This document shows, one piece after another, positions 9,736-19,569 of a stretch of 64,000 bases of DNA. Source of the DNA: Candidatus Zixiibacteriota bacterium. GTDB taxonomy: Bacteria > Zixibacteria > MSB-5A5 > GN15 > PGXB01. A program made the translations under genes and the position numbers. The notes beneath the pieces were generated by a model. That model searched no databases, was not told the origin of the DNA, and saw only the letters and a program-made list of their open reading frames with translations. The stretch is from assembly GCA_016933695.1 (NCBI GenBank), contig JAFGAL010000010.1:248001-312000 (forward strand). The letters run 5' to 3'. Numbering within the stretch: the first letter of the stretch is position 1; every line of letters begins with the position of its first letter.

Positions 9736-11970
9736 TTACTCCAGTTTCCGTGCCGTCTCAACCAGCTTGAACACCTCTATCGTATCTCCAACCTTGATAT
9801 CCTGAAAATCCTCGATGCCGATTCCGCACTCGTATCCGCTGGCAACTTCCCTGGCATCGTCCTTGAACCGTTTCAGCGAGTGCAGATTACCCGTATAGAC
9901 AATCCGCCCATCGCGAACGACATGCACCTTGTCAGAGCGGTGAATCGCTCCTTCTTTAACAAAACACCCGGCGATAGTCCCGATTTTGGGAACTCTGAAA
10001 ACCTGACGCACTTCGGCGACCCCGGCATACTCTTCCTTTACTTCCGGAGAAAGCATGCCTTCCAGCGCCTTGCGGACGTCGCTTTCGACCTCATAAATGA
10101 CATTATACAGGCGGATGTCCACGGTTTCCCTGGCGGCCAGTTCACGCGCGCGTCCGTCTGGGCGGACGTTGAAACCGATGATAATGGCATCCGATGCCGC
10201 CGCCAGCAGCACGTCGGACTCACTGATGCCGCCAACACCCTTGTGAATAACCAGCGTGCGGACTTCCTCGGTGGCGATTTTGCCCAGGGTTTCCGACAAC
10301 ACTTCGGCGGAACCATCAACGTCGGCCTTGATAACCAACCGCAATTCCTTGACCTGACCGTCCTTGATCTGTTCGTAAATTTTCTCCAGCGTGGCCCGAC
10401 CGAAACCGCGACGGATTTCCTGTTCCCGTTTGATCTGGGTTCGTTTGATGGAAATCTCGCGGGCTTCCTGATCGTCACGCATGACCATGAACGTATCCCC
10501 GGCCTGGGGAACGCCGTTCAAACCGGTAATCCGCACCGGCATTGCCGGTCCGGCCGTCGCCAGTTCATACTCGCGATCACTCCACATCAATCGGACGTGA
10601 CCGAAATACGAACCGGCCACGATCGGATCACCGACAGCAACCGATCCGCGCTGAATAATCACCGTGCTGACCGGGCCGCGGCCTTTTTCCAACCGCGCCT
10701 CGATAACAATTCCCTGACCGCGAATGTCGGGATCGGCCTTGAGATCGAGAAGCTCCGATTGCAGGGCGATCATTTCCAACAGGGTGTCGATTCCCTGTCC
10801 GGTCTTGGCGGAGACTTCCACCATTACCGTCTTGCCGCCCCATTCTTCGGATACCAGATTGTATTTCGTCAACTGCTGTTTGATCTGATCGGGATTGGCG
10901 GTTGGTTTGTCAACCTTATTGATCGCCACCACGATCGGCACTCCGGCGGCACGGGCGTGATCGATAGCCTCCACCGTCTGCGGCATGACACCGTCATCGG
11001 CGGCCACCACCAGCACCACCAGGTCGGTCACCTGTGCGCCACGGGCGCGCATGGCGGTGAACGCCTCATGACCGGGGGTATCGATAAACGTGATACTGCT
11101 GTTCGGAGTCCAGACTTCATAGGCGCCGATATGCTGAGTAATCGCGCCGGCTTCCTCATCGACGACATTGGTTTTGCGAATGTAGTCCAACAGCGAGGTT
11201 TTGCCGTGATCGACATGCCCCATGACCGTCACCACCGGGGCGCGCTTGATCATGCGCGTTTCTTCCTCGGTCTGCAACGCTTCTTCGCCGATTTCTTCTT
11301 TGATCCTGGTAGTAAATCCGCATTCCAGCGACAGGGTTTCGATGGTATCCATATCGAGCCGCTGGTTGATGGATGCCATCATGCCGAGTTTGAAACAGGT
11401 GGCAATCAATTCCGCCGGTTTCATATCCATGACACGGGCCAGTTCGGCCACGGTCATGAATTCGTTGACCTCAATGACGCCTTCTTCGACCGCGACGATT
11501 TCCTCGCCCGGACGGCGTTTTTTGTATTTTCGGCCTTTCTTGCCTCCGCCGAGAGTCGCCATGGTGGCCTTGAAACTTTTCACCACGGCCTTATGGTCGA
11601 CCTGTCGCGCTTCTTTCGATTTGCGACGGCGTTCCTGGCGTTTTTTCTTCTTTTCGGACCTTTTCAGCGCTCCGGACAGCTTTTGCATGCGGTCTTTCAG
11701 CTTGGTCTTGTCTCCGGCTTTGTCCGCTTCAGCAGTTCCTTTGGGTTGCGATGAAGGAGGCGTGACGGCTTTTTTCTTTTTTTGTGTGATGTCCTTTTTT
11801 ACCGCCTCTTTTTCAGCCTCAAATTTCTTTCCGATGGCCTGAAGCATCTCGTCGGTCGCCACTGACATATGAGACTTGGGAGCGAATTTCAACTCCACTA
11901 GAATTTTCAACAATGCCGTGGAGGAAATCTTGTATTCCTTGGCTACTTCATATATGCGTTTTTTTGCCAT
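9736..11970 (-). CDS. infB: Translation initiation factor IF-2
   Basis: GTPase that brings initiator tRNA to the 30S subunit. 744 residues. An N-terminal IF2-N module (about 1-55, [20 protein letters not shown]) is followed by a Lys/Arg-rich linker (about 60-160), a second IF2-N-like module, then the G domain from about residue 245 with [18 protein letters not shown] and NKVDKP. Domains II, III and C2 complete the protein. It lies 26 bp after nusA. Confidence 0.98.
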   Translation of the reverse strand: MAKKRIYEVAKEYKISSTALLKILVELKFAPKSHMSVATDEMLQAIGKKFEAEKEAVKKDITQKKKKAVTPPSSQPKGTAEADKAGDKTKLKDRMQKLSGALKRSEKKKKRQERRRKSKEARQVDHKAVVKSFKATMATLGGGKKGRKYKKRRPGEEIVAVEEGVIEVNEFMTVAELARVMDMKPAELIATCFKLGMMASINQRLDMDTIETLSLECGFTTRIKEEIGEEALQTEEETRMIKRAPVVTVMGHVDHGKTSLLDYIRKTNVVDEEAGAITQHIGAYEVWTPNSSITFIDTPGHEAFTAMRARGAQVTDLVVLVVAADDGVMPQTVEAIDHARAAGVPIVVAINKVDKPTANPDQIKQQLTKYNLVSEEWGGKTVMVEVSAKTGQGIDTLLEMIALQSELLDLKADPDIRGQGIVIEARLEKGRGPVSTVIIQRGSVAVGDPIVAGSYFGHVRLMWSDREYELATAGPAMPVRITGLNGVPQAGDTFMVMRDDQEAREISIKRTQIKREQEIRRGFGRATLEKIYEQIKDGQVKELRLVIKADVDGSAEVLSETLGKIATEEVRTLVIHKGVGGISESDVLLAAASDAIIIGFNVRPDGRARELAARETVDIRLYNVIYEVESDVRKALEGMLSPEVKEEYAGVAEVRQVFRVPKIGTIAGCFVKEGAIHRSDKVHVVRDGRIVYTGNLHSLKRFKDDAREVASGYECGIGIEDFQDIKVGDTIEVFKLVETARKLE

Positions 11971-11996
11971 CTGTATTGCACCTCCTCCCGGTCGTA

Positions 11997-13415
11997 TTAT
12001 TCTTCAGTCTTCTCGGCCACCATATCGCTGTCATCAGCCGCATCAGGACTGGAGACTGTATCGGAAACGTCCGGGGCCTTCGCATCCGCCTCAGTCGATT
12101 CACCTTCCGGCTCACCCTCTGCTTCAGCATCTTGCTGTATCTGCTTATCCTCGTTACGCTTTACTTCCAGCTCAGCGACAAAGTTCTCTGCCCGCTCCTT
12201 GATATTCTCAGCGGTTTTCTGTCCGATACCATCGATTTTCATCAATTGTTCCAGGTTGCTTTTCGCCAACTGCTGAACCGTAATGATGTCCGCTTCCATC
12301 AGGCGTTCGGCCGTTTTTTCTCCAACGCCCTCAAGCTGACCTACCGGAACCATCTCTTCGGCCTCGCGGTGTTTCATCTCGTTGTAATCGCTTTCGGACA
12401 TGATATTTATCTTCCATCCGCTCAGCTTCGATGCCAACCGGGCGTTCTGTCCGGCCTTGCCGATCGCCAGCGACAACTTGTCGTCATCAACCGCCACCGT
12501 CATGGCGCGTTCATTCTCGAACACGTCGATTTGCACCACCTTGGCCGGAGCCAGCGAGCGGGTGACAAACAATTCATCGTTGGAACTGTACGGAATAATA
12601 TCAATTCGCTCGTTATTCAACTCACGCACGATCGACTGCACCCGAACGCCTTTGATGCCGACACAGGCGCCGACCGGATCAATGCGTTCGTCCGCGGAAT
12701 ATACCGCAACCTTGGCTCGTTCGCCTGGCTCCCGGGCAATCGCCTTGATCTCGATCACCCGCTCGAAAATCTCCGGGACCTCCAACTCAAACAGACAGCG
12801 CAGGAAATCCTCGCTGACACGGGACAGGATAATCTGCGGACCGCTGAACGATTTCTGGACGTCAAGAATAAAGGCTCGGATGCGGTCTCCCTGACGGTAT
12901 TTTTCACGCGGAATTTGTTCTTTGATCGGCAAAATCGCCTCGGCCTTGCCAAGATTGACGATGATGTTCCCCTTGTCGATCTGCTGGACCGAACCGGACA
13001 CCAACTGCCCCACCCGGGTGATATATTCGTCGTAGATTTTATCCCGTTCCGCTTCGCGCACTTTTTGAATTAAAACCTGTTTGGCGGTCAGAATTGCATT
13101 GCGGCCGAATTCCTCGTCCACTTCAAGAAAGATTTCCATCTCATCGCCCAATTCCGCCGTCTCGTCGATCTCCTTGGCCTCATCCAGCTTGATTTCCGTC
13201 AGGCTGTCGGTTACGGTTTCGACAACCTTCTTAAGGGCGATCATGACAATTTCGCCGGACTTGCGGTTGACCTTGAAAGTCAGGTTTTCCGCTTCCGGAT
13301 AGCGCTTCTTCGCCGCCGCCAGCAGGCTTTCCTCGACCTTGGTAATTACCGTGTCGAGATCAATATTCTTTTCGCGCGCGATCAACGCCAATGCCTCTAT
13401 TATGTCATAGGCCAT
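11997..13415 (-). CDS. nusA: Transcription termination/antitermination factor NusA, extended C-terminus
   Basis: RNA polymerase-binding factor for pausing, termination and antitermination, 472 residues. Domains in order: N-terminal RNAP-binding domain (about 1-125), S1 (about 135-200), two KH domains (about 205-345, with DPVGACVGIKGVRVQSIV and AIGKAGQNARLASKL). After these comes an added helix-hairpin-helix part (about 350-410, LEGVGEKTAERLMEADI and IDGIGQKTAENIKERA). A very acidic tail of about 60 residues follows. The HhH part resembles the repeat domain of proteobacterial NusA; the acidic tail is less usual. rimP ends 15 bp upstream. Confidence 0.97.
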   Translation of the reverse strand: MAYDIIEALALIAREKNIDLDTVITKVEESLLAAAKKRYPEAENLTFKVNRKSGEIVMIALKKVVETVTDSLTEIKLDEAKEIDETAELGDEMEIFLEVDEEFGRNAILTAKQVLIQKVREAERDKIYDEYITRVGQLVSGSVQQIDKGNIIVNLGKAEAILPIKEQIPREKYRQGDRIRAFILDVQKSFSGPQIILSRVSEDFLRCLFELEVPEIFERVIEIKAIAREPGERAKVAVYSADERIDPVGACVGIKGVRVQSIVRELNNERIDIIPYSSNDELFVTRSLAPAKVVQIDVFENERAMTVAVDDDKLSLAIGKAGQNARLASKLSGWKINIMSESDYNEMKHREAEEMVPVGQLEGVGEKTAERLMEADIITVQQLAKSNLEQLMKIDGIGQKTAENIKERAENFVAELEVKRNEDKQIQQDAEAEGEPEGESTEADAKAPDVSDTVSSPDAADDSDMVAEKTEE

Positions 13416-13430
13416 GTATCGTATACTCCA

Positions 13431-13865
13431 TCAAAAAAGAATTTTCCCCATTCTGACATCAACCAGATCGAATTGTGTAATATCGTCGTCTATTCTCATG
13501 TCTATATGCCGTTCATCCGCCGCAACCAGCACTCCCTGCGCCGGTTGGCGCGTCTCATCGGCAAAAAACACCCGTAGCGTACTGCCGATCCGCCGCTGAA
13601 AATCACGCATGGTCACCAGCGGACGGTCCATTCCCGGCGATGACACCTCCAGCGTATAACTGCCCGGAAACAGATTTTCCGCATCCAGCACCGGTTCTAT
13701 CGCCCGCGAAATCCGGGCGCAATCATCGATACTCACGCCATGATCGGAGTCCACATACACCTGCAGACGACTGGATTGCTTGTATCGCGCCAGCTTCAAT
13801 TCGATCAAATCGAATCCCTCATCGCGCAGTATCGGCGTTATCAAATCCGCTATTTTCGCTTTCAT
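13431..13865 (-). CDS. rimP: Ribosome maturation factor RimP
   Basis: Assists 30S subunit maturation. 144 residues, of usual length. The family core is visible as VYVDSDHGVSIDDCARISRAIEPVLD and the YTLEVSSPGMDRPL motif, followed by the SH3-like C-terminal domain. First gene after the promoter region at 13866-13962, so it probably heads the rimP-nusA-infB transcription unit. Confidence 0.96.
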   Translation of the reverse strand: MKAKIADLITPILRDEGFDLIELKLARYKQSSRLQVYVDSDHGVSIDDCARISRAIEPVLDAENLFPGSYTLEVSSPGMDRPLVTMRDFQRRIGSTLRVFFADETRQPAQGVLVAADERHIDMRIDDDITQFDLVDVRMGKILF

Positions 13866-13895
13866 GTCATCAACCGTTTTTCAAAACATCAAACA

Positions 13896-13910
13896 CGCGG
13901 CATGGCCGCG
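13896..13910 (-). other. Perfect hairpin in the rimP leader
   Basis: CGCGGC-CAT-GCCGCG gives a 6-bp perfect stem with a 3-nt loop, about 30 nt before the rimP start and downstream of the predicted promoter. There is no U-run behind it, so it is not a convincing terminator. A leader structure that affects rimP translation is possible. Confidence 0.4.
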
Positions 13911-13923
13911 AGTATAACCCACA

Positions 13924-13952
13924 AGTATAATAAACCCATTTTGTTTAAGCAA
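13924..13952 (-). promoter_or_regulatory. Predicted promoter of the rimP-nusA-infB operon
   Basis: Minus strand: TTGCTT (13952-13947), 17-bp spacer, TATACT (13929-13924). It lies in the 97-bp gap between proS and rimP and would give a leader of about 50 nt that contains the hairpin at 13896-13910. The -10 matches 5 of 6 consensus positions; the -35 is weak. Confidence 0.5.
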
Positions 13953-13962
13953 CTGATTTATC

Positions 13963-15591
13963 TTACTTTATGCGGCTCCAAATCGATTTTATCTCACCGC
14001 TTACAACGTCGGTTTTGGCCAGAATGTTCTCCGTTCCTCCCCTGCTTTTCACCTCCGCGCCTCCCGCTTTCAGTGACCGGTTTCCAATCACCACCCGTAT
14101 CGGAATACCGATCAAATCGGCGTCATTGAATTTCACGCCCGGGCGCTCATCGCGATCGTCAATCAGGCATTCAATCCCCTCAGCGGTCAGATCATCATGG
14201 ATTCGTTCCGAAGCCATCCGTACTGCTTCATCGGTGACCGCAATCGGTATAAGTTCTACCGGATACGGCGCAATTTCCTTCGGCCAGATCAGGCCATTGT
14301 CGTCATGAGAGAATTCCGCAACCGCCTGCGCGGTTCGGCTTATTCCCAGATTCGCCAAAACCATATGAAACGGTTTAAGCTCGCTGTCGATGTCATAAAA
14401 CGACGCCTCCCGCTCGACCGCATATCCCGCATCGACTTGGTATACTGCCCCTAATTTCAAGGCCCTGTATAACTTAAGGGATTTTTTGCCGCTTGGGTCA
14501 AGATCGCCCTGTTCGGCATTGACCAGGTCGGCAATTAAAACCGGCGTAAAATCGCGCACTGGATTGACATTGATCAGATGCGTCTCGCTCCGATTCGCAC
14601 CGACAATGGCGTTTCGCATATTCATCACCAATCGATCGGAAATGATATCAACTTTTTTCAATCCCACCGGTCCGGCGAATCCCACCGGGCATCCGGTAAT
14701 CCGTTCCACGATTTCAGAATCGGCTAAATCTATTGCCTGGGTTTTCATAGCGCTTTTCAGCTTGGCAAGATTAAGCTCCCGGTCACCGCGTACCAACACC
14801 GCCACCGTGCGGTCATCAGCGGTGCATATTAGCGTTTTAATCAGCCGATATGCCGGGGCTTGCAAAAAGGCGGTGACATCCTCGATGGTCGATGCCCCCG
14901 GCGTGGGGACGGATGCAATTTCCCTGGTCTCGTTATCAAATACAGGCGGATCGGATTCCTGAAACGTGGCACTATCCAGACTGGCGGTATAAGTGCCGTC
15001 TTCACTGATTAACACATCCTGATCGGCTATCGGGCTGTTGCTGGTTATTACCAGATCGACCGCCTTATTGACATGTGGAATCGCACTCGATGACTCCACG
15101 GCGATGACTTCTAGCCCGATTCGACTGAAAAACTCTTTCAGGGTCGTGCACCAACGATCAAAGATATTTCCCTGTGAGGATTCATCGGCGGCAAACCCCA
15201 GAATTTCCCCGTACTGATATTCGCGTGCACGGATCAATCCATGTTTCGGTTTGATATCGGGATCGACACGGGTTCCAAACCGATAGAACATCAAGGGCAG
15301 TTGCCGATAACTGCGGATTTCCCCACATAAACTTGACACCGGGACGTCCAGCGGATTATCAGCATTGTTGGTTACGGGGAAATCATATTCCACCGCACCG
15401 CCGGTATCCAGTTCGGCCTTTATTAATTGTTCAAGATTACGAAGAACCCTTTGCATTAACGGCAAATACAGATACTCCCCCGATCCGATGCAACGGATAT
15501 ATCCGGCGCGCATCAGAAGCTGATGCGAGACAGCCTCGACATCGGATGGTGCCTGCCGTAATGTAGGTATAAATGTCTTATTCCAGCGCAT
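13963..15591 (-). CDS. proS: Prolyl-tRNA synthetase (bacterial type)
   Basis: Class II synthetase that charges tRNA-Pro, with a YbaK-like editing insertion. The family-like start is MRWNKTFIPTLRQAPSDVEAVSHQL, so I choose the ATG at 15591 (542 residues). It has a GGTGATT ribosome-binding site; in-frame starts at 15600 and 15621 would add an unrelated extension. Visible parts are RAGYIRCIGSGEYLYLPL (motif 1 region), LMFYRFGTRVDPDIKPKHGL-like motif 2, the inserted domain in the middle, and a C-terminal anticodon-binding domain with a DDRDERPGVKFNDADLIG segment. It lies just upstream of rimP, as in several phyla. Confidence 0.96.
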   Translation of the reverse strand: MRWNKTFIPTLRQAPSDVEAVSHQLLMRAGYIRCIGSGEYLYLPLMQRVLRNLEQLIKAELDTGGAVEYDFPVTNNADNPLDVPVSSLCGEIRSYRQLPLMFYRFGTRVDPDIKPKHGLIRAREYQYGEILGFAADESSQGNIFDRWCTTLKEFFSRIGLEVIAVESSSAIPHVNKAVDLVITSNSPIADQDVLISEDGTYTASLDSATFQESDPPVFDNETREIASVPTPGASTIEDVTAFLQAPAYRLIKTLICTADDRTVAVLVRGDRELNLAKLKSAMKTQAIDLADSEIVERITGCPVGFAGPVGLKKVDIISDRLVMNMRNAIVGANRSETHLINVNPVRDFTPVLIADLVNAEQGDLDPSGKKSLKLYRALKLGAVYQVDAGYAVEREASFYDIDSELKPFHMVLANLGISRTAQAVAEFSHDDNGLIWPKEIAPYPVELIPIAVTDEAVRMASERIHDDLTAEGIECLIDDRDERPGVKFNDADLIGIPIRVVIGNRSLKAGGAEVKSRGGTENILAKTDVVSGEIKSIWSRIK

Positions 15592-15638
15592 AATCACCAT
15601 GTGTTGGATTAATCCCGACAAACCGTAAAGGTATACCG

Positions 15639-15698
15639 CCCCCAGCCAGTGTCAACCAAAAAGTCGGAGATATGGGATTGATCGACAAGAAAGTCTGA
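15639..15698 (-). repeat. Two imperfect 30-nt tandem units between cysE and proS
   Basis: Within the 121-bp space before proS, two adjacent 30-nt units both contain a GACTTT core. If translated in one frame each unit would read SDFLVD. Similarity is clear but imperfect. This could be a small dispersed repeat or a local duplication; no gene is assigned. A poor promoter match for proS overlaps it (-10 TATACC at 15636-15631). Confidence 0.4.
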
Positions 15699-15712
15699 AT
15701 TTGAGATTCGTC

Positions 15713-16276
15713 TCAGCTCACCGGGACGCGGGTCGGTTCGGGTTTGAGATGCACCTGTTGGCCGTTCATGCGGGTGATGTATCCCGGCGTGCCGACCACG
15801 GTGCAATTATCGGGGATATCGACCATGTACAAAAACGTATTCGCACCGACCCGGACATTGTTGCCAATCGTCAGCGGGCCGAGTAAAATCGCGCCGGTGC
15901 CGATTACGACGTTGTTGCCGAGGGTGGGATGACGTTTACCGGTATGTTTGCCGGTTCCGCCGAGGGTGACATTGTGAAACAGCACGCAGTTTTCGCCGAT
16001 TTCGGCGGTTTCGCCGATGACGATTCCCGCGCCATGATCGATAAAAAAGCCTTTGCCGATGGTTGCGCCGGGATGAATCTCCACCCCGGTCAAAAAATGC
16101 CAGATCTCGGAAACAAGGCGCGGAAAAAACGGAATCCCGATTTTGTACAAAGGATGGATCAGCCGGTGAATCAGTATCGCATGGAACCCGGGATACAGCA
16201 GAAATTCGATATTTCTTGCCGCAGGGTCGTTGCGATAAATGGCGCGAATATCTTCTATTATCGTGGTGAAAATCAT
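15713..16276 (-). CDS. cysE: Serine O-acetyltransferase (short form)
   Basis: Makes O-acetylserine, the precursor for cysteine. 187 residues, shorter than the 273 of E. coli because most of the N-terminal helical extension is missing, as in many bacterial short forms. The left-handed beta-helix (about 85-165) is built from hexapeptides. Catalytic-site signatures are FIDHGAGIVIGETAEIG and TGKRHPTLGNNVVIG. No ribosome-binding site precedes the ATG; overlapping palindromes do. A link with the cysteine desulfurase and thioredoxin genes nearby is an inference. Confidence 0.93.
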   Translation of the reverse strand: MIFTTIIEDIRAIYRNDPAARNIEFLLYPGFHAILIHRLIHPLYKIGIPFFPRLVSEIWHFLTGVEIHPGATIGKGFFIDHGAGIVIGETAEIGENCVLFHNVTLGGTGKHTGKRHPTLGNNVVIGTGAILLGPLTIGNNVRVGANTFLYMVDIPDNCTVVGTPGYITRMNGQQVHLKPEPTRVPVS

Positions 16277-16295
16277 ATCTATATAGATACGTATC
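16276..16295. promoter_or_regulatory. Overlapping palindromes at the cysE start
   Basis: TATCTATATAGATA (16276-16289) is a perfect 14-bp palindrome that begins in the cysE start codon. It overlaps GATACGTATC (16286-16295), a perfect 10-bp palindrome. The AT core could also serve as a -10 element. Operator function is a guess from symmetry and position. Confidence 0.35.
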
Positions 16296-16329
16296 GGTAA
16301 ACGCGGCCCTGGGATTAATCTTCTTTCTT

Positions 16330-18765
16330 CTATTTAAATAAATCTTTAAGAGCATCCCCAACCTGATTGGTCAGGTTTTGCTTGATGGCATCGGATGCAT
16401 TCAAATCAATCCCGAATTTCGGTTGGGTATAAGTCCCGCCCAACGTGAACGGAATCTTGATCCGATTGGTTCCTTTTTGCTTGAACAAACCGACCAGCCC
16501 GGACATCGATCCCGACCCCGAAATCACTTCACTGGTGAGTTTTTCGGAAAGCAACACCTCGCCGGTATAGTCGAGCGAACCATCGAATCCCACCGAACCG
16601 CCGACCAGCCAGTCGCCGGTGGTCGAGAGGAATTTCATGGCATCGAATGTCACCCGGCCGTTTTCGACTCGGAACGAAGTCATCAAATCACGAAGTTTTT
16701 CCTCATCCGGAAGTTGCATATTGAGATTCTCCGCCAGGTTTTGAAGAACGTCAAATCCCACCAGCCGGGCTTCTTTGACATTGGCGTTGCCGTCCATGCT
16801 GAGAGACTGTAATATCGGTTCGGGATCCCAGCCTGATGCCGAGAAATCCCCGCTGATATTGAGTTTGCCAAAAAAATGCCCGCCGAAACCGCTGAAACGG
16901 CTGATAAAATCGTCGGCCTCAACCTGACTGGCCTGATACTCGCCACGGTAGGTCGGATTGTCGAAATCGCTCAAATCGACTACCGCATTTCCGGTAACGT
17001 CGCCGGTATATACTTTGCCGGTGACATTTGCAGCGTGGATCCGACGGTTTTCAATACGAACATCGGCGTCGATATGGGTGAACTCCACCCGGCTGTAAAT
17101 CAGGGTGTCGAAATGCGCCGTTCCGGTACCGTCAATATCCGGAAGAACAATCGGCGGCAGGGAGTCGATCGGAAGTTCAGCCGGATTACCGCCGGTTTCG
17201 CCGGGAACCACCTCGGGAAATAACTTATCTGTGTCGAAGCGATGCGATGTCATCGTAAAGGTCAAATTCGGACGCGAGATATTCCTATTGTCTTCCGCCA
17301 GAAAATACGGAAGGGCATCATGCAAACTGCCTTGCAGGGAGATATCAGATGACGTAAACCGGGCATTCAGCTTCTCGATTTCAATCTCACTGAGCTTGAA
17401 TTTCATTGCCAGAGAAAACGATTCCACCGGCTCGGGAAGGGTGCCAGCCGTGTACGTCCCGTTTTGAATGGACATCTCTCCGCCCAGGTGCAGAGCCGCC
17501 ATATTGTCAATCGGTCCGGAGACAGTGACATTGTAATTCATCGTTCCGGTTAGGTTTGGATCACCCGATTCCGGCAAAAATGGCTTCAAGTCGGCCAGAT
17601 CGATGCTTCCGTCAAATCGGCTATCCGTCAGTACCGGATTATCGAATCCCCGGACATTCAGCGTCCCGGCAAAACTGCTGTTTTTCCATTTGCCGCCGGT
17701 GATTTTCACGCTTGCCTGATCGTTTTGTAATTCCGTCGCGACTGAAGCAATCGAAATTCCCCCCTCCAGATCGGGAATCGAGGCCGAGACATCAGACAGC
17801 CCTATGGTTCCGTCATAGGATATATTCCCCGTTTCCATGTCATAGGCCGCTTTGACATCGATTGTCATCAATCCGCCGAGGTTGTATACCATGATAGAAT
17901 CGGTCATCTCACTCGGCGCCAGAGACAGCAAACGATCCAGATCAATTTTCTCACCTGATATTTGCGCATTGACTCGATTCATCGTTTTGACATTGGGAAT
18001 CCCGATATTCACGACGAATTGATTGCCGTTGATTAACGCCCGGGGCATTTTCATGACCGCGATGCTTTTGTTCAGGTCGATTTTGCCGTCGAAATCAAGC
18101 TCCGCCTGAAGCGTCGGATAGGCCTGGTCATCCATTTTGAGATCAAGCTTTTTAACGGCGAGCTTTCCTGATGGCGCGTATACCATCGCCGACGGCATGG
18201 TTAAAACCGACGACATCGACAATCCGTGAGCCGCAAGGTGTATATGCGAGGAATCATCGACATACTCCACGTGGCCGTTTTCGATAGTGAGATTGTCGAA
18301 TGTCACCGCGGCCGCCGAAGCCGCCGGGACTTCCTCGGGAAGCGCCTCGCGGACTTCCGGCGGGGCCAACGTGTCAGCCGAGCTGAAGTCATAATTGATC
18401 CGTCCATCGGGAAGTTTGCGAAGCATGATAACCGGTTCCACCAGGATCATCCGATCGATTTGAATCTGCTTTTTCAACATCGGCCAGAATTGTACTTTCA
18501 CATCGAGGCTTTTGGCGGTCAGGAACTCCTCCGCGACGAATCCATCCGGATTGGCGATGTGTATTTGCTCGAGATCAAGACCAAGCCCGCCCCAGAACGA
18601 TATCGAGACTCCCGCAACTGTCACCGGACGTCCCAGCGCCGACGACAGACGCTCCAGAGCCATTGCCTTTACCTTTTCTTTCGGGAAAAAGAGTGCCACG
18701 GCCGCCGCACCAAGCACCGCAACGACCACCACGATAATCACCAGCCAGAGTAATGTTTTTTTCAT
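16330..18765 (-). CDS. AsmA family protein
   Basis: 811-residue envelope protein of the AsmA/TamB-like bridge family, thought to help lipid or outer-membrane biogenesis. One membrane anchor (about 5-26) is followed by the AsmA N-terminal part (LSSALGRPVTVAGVSISFWGG). A long beta-rich periplasmic body follows, ending with the AsmA-2 type C-terminus (GSVGFDGSLDYTGEVLLS and IPFTLGGTYTQPKFGIDL). The 55-bp gap to the preceding UPF0173 gene contains no clear promoter. It is distinct from the much longer TamB at 23882-27409. Confidence 0.88.
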   Translation of the reverse strand: MKKTLLWLVIIVVVVAVLGAAAVALFFPKEKVKAMALERLSSALGRPVTVAGVSISFWGGLGLDLEQIHIANPDGFVAEEFLTAKSLDVKVQFWPMLKKQIQIDRMILVEPVIMLRKLPDGRINYDFSSADTLAPPEVREALPEEVPAASAAAVTFDNLTIENGHVEYVDDSSHIHLAAHGLSMSSVLTMPSAMVYAPSGKLAVKKLDLKMDDQAYPTLQAELDFDGKIDLNKSIAVMKMPRALINGNQFVVNIGIPNVKTMNRVNAQISGEKIDLDRLLSLAPSEMTDSIMVYNLGGLMTIDVKAAYDMETGNISYDGTIGLSDVSASIPDLEGGISIASVATELQNDQASVKITGGKWKNSSFAGTLNVRGFDNPVLTDSRFDGSIDLADLKPFLPESGDPNLTGTMNYNVTVSGPIDNMAALHLGGEMSIQNGTYTAGTLPEPVESFSLAMKFKLSEIEIEKLNARFTSSDISLQGSLHDALPYFLAEDNRNISRPNLTFTMTSHRFDTDKLFPEVVPGETGGNPAELPIDSLPPIVLPDIDGTGTAHFDTLIYSRVEFTHIDADVRIENRRIHAANVTGKVYTGDVTGNAVVDLSDFDNPTYRGEYQASQVEADDFISRFSGFGGHFFGKLNISGDFSASGWDPEPILQSLSMDGNANVKEARLVGFDVLQNLAENLNMQLPDEEKLRDLMTSFRVENGRVTFDAMKFLSTTGDWLVGGSVGFDGSLDYTGEVLLSEKLTSEVISGSGSMSGLVGLFKQKGTNRIKIPFTLGGTYTQPKFGIDLNASDAIKQNLTNQVGDALKDLFK

Positions 18766-18820
18766 GATTCACACTCGTCGGGCCGCCGTCCTTGCCGACC
18801 CCGGTTTTATGGTTTTTCTC

Positions 18821-19501
18821 TTACACCTCGACAGATTCGCCGGGCGCCAGGATGACGACCTCGACCGGCATGTCTTTAAGTTTTTTGGCAAATTCGGCCG
18901 GCTCGGTATCGATTACCGGCCAGGTTTTATAGTGTATCGGCACGACTTTTTTGGGATGCAGAAACTCAACCGCCTTGATCGCATCGTCGATGCCCATTGT
19001 AAAATTATCGCCGATTGGAAGAAAGGCCAGATCGATTGGGTGCATGTCGCCGATCAGTTTCATATCATAAAACAATCCTGTATCACCCGGATGATACATG
19101 GTCTTGCCGCCCATCGTGATTAAAAAACCGCAGGGATTTCCGGTATATTCCAGATTGTCGCCCGCCGCCGAACCGTGATGCGCGATGGTCAGTTTAACCC
19201 GTCCGAACGGGAAATCATGCGCGCCGCCAATGTGCATGTTGTGCATGCGCGCCCCCTGCCGCGCCACATAAAACGCCAGTTCATTTGGGGCGATGATCGG
19301 CGCATCGTTGTTTTTCGCGATGGGAACCGCATCACCCAGATGGTCGCGATGACCATGCGTGACCAGGACATGATCGACGGTGATATCTTCCGCGCGTATT
19401 GTCGCCTGGGGATTGTCGGTGAGAAACGGATCGATGATGATGTTATGTTCGCCGTCGGTGGCCATCACGCAACTATGTCCCAGAAACGTCGCTTTCAGCA
19501 T
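18821..19501 (-). CDS. Metal-dependent hydrolase, UPF0173 (beta-lactamase fold)
   Basis: 226-residue single-domain metallo-beta-lactamase-fold protein of the UPF0173 family (YtkL, YddR type). The metal motif HGHRDH is at residues 49-54. AHHGSAAGDN and the MYHPGDTGLF segment supply further ligands, and the protein ends near PIHYKTWPVIDT. The substrate is unknown. It has its own promoter and a GGGAA ribosome-binding site; the promoter spacer contains an inverted repeat. Confidence 0.92.
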   Translation of the reverse strand: MLKATFLGHSCVMATDGEHNIIIDPFLTDNPQATIRAEDITVDHVLVTHGHRDHLGDAVPIAKNNDAPIIAPNELAFYVARQGARMHNMHIGGAHDFPFGRVKLTIAHHGSAAGDNLEYTGNPCGFLITMGGKTMYHPGDTGLFYDMKLIGDMHPIDLAFLPIGDNFTMGIDDAIKAVEFLHPKKVVPIHYKTWPVIDTEPAEFAKKLKDMPVEVVILAPGESVEV

Positions 19502-19539
19502 GTATCATTCCCTTGCATAAGATCAGTATTGTCTATGAG

Positions 19540-19569
19540 ATTATAATGGCCGAATCGGCCGGAGTTCAA
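19540..19569 (-). promoter_or_regulatory. Promoter of the UPF0173 gene with operator-like inverted repeat
   Basis: Minus strand: TTGAAC (19569-19564), 18-bp spacer, perfect TATAAT (19545-19540). The spacer holds the 13-bp inverted repeat GGCCGA-N-TCGGCC (19548-19560), placed where a repressor would block RNA polymerase. No U-run follows the repeat, so it is a poor terminator for mnmA. Confidence 0.55.

Noticed and set aside
9880..11754. 624-codon open frame on the plus strand opposite infB
   Set aside because: Antisense to a certain infB gene; composition is the mirror of its codon bias, with no domain or start signal.
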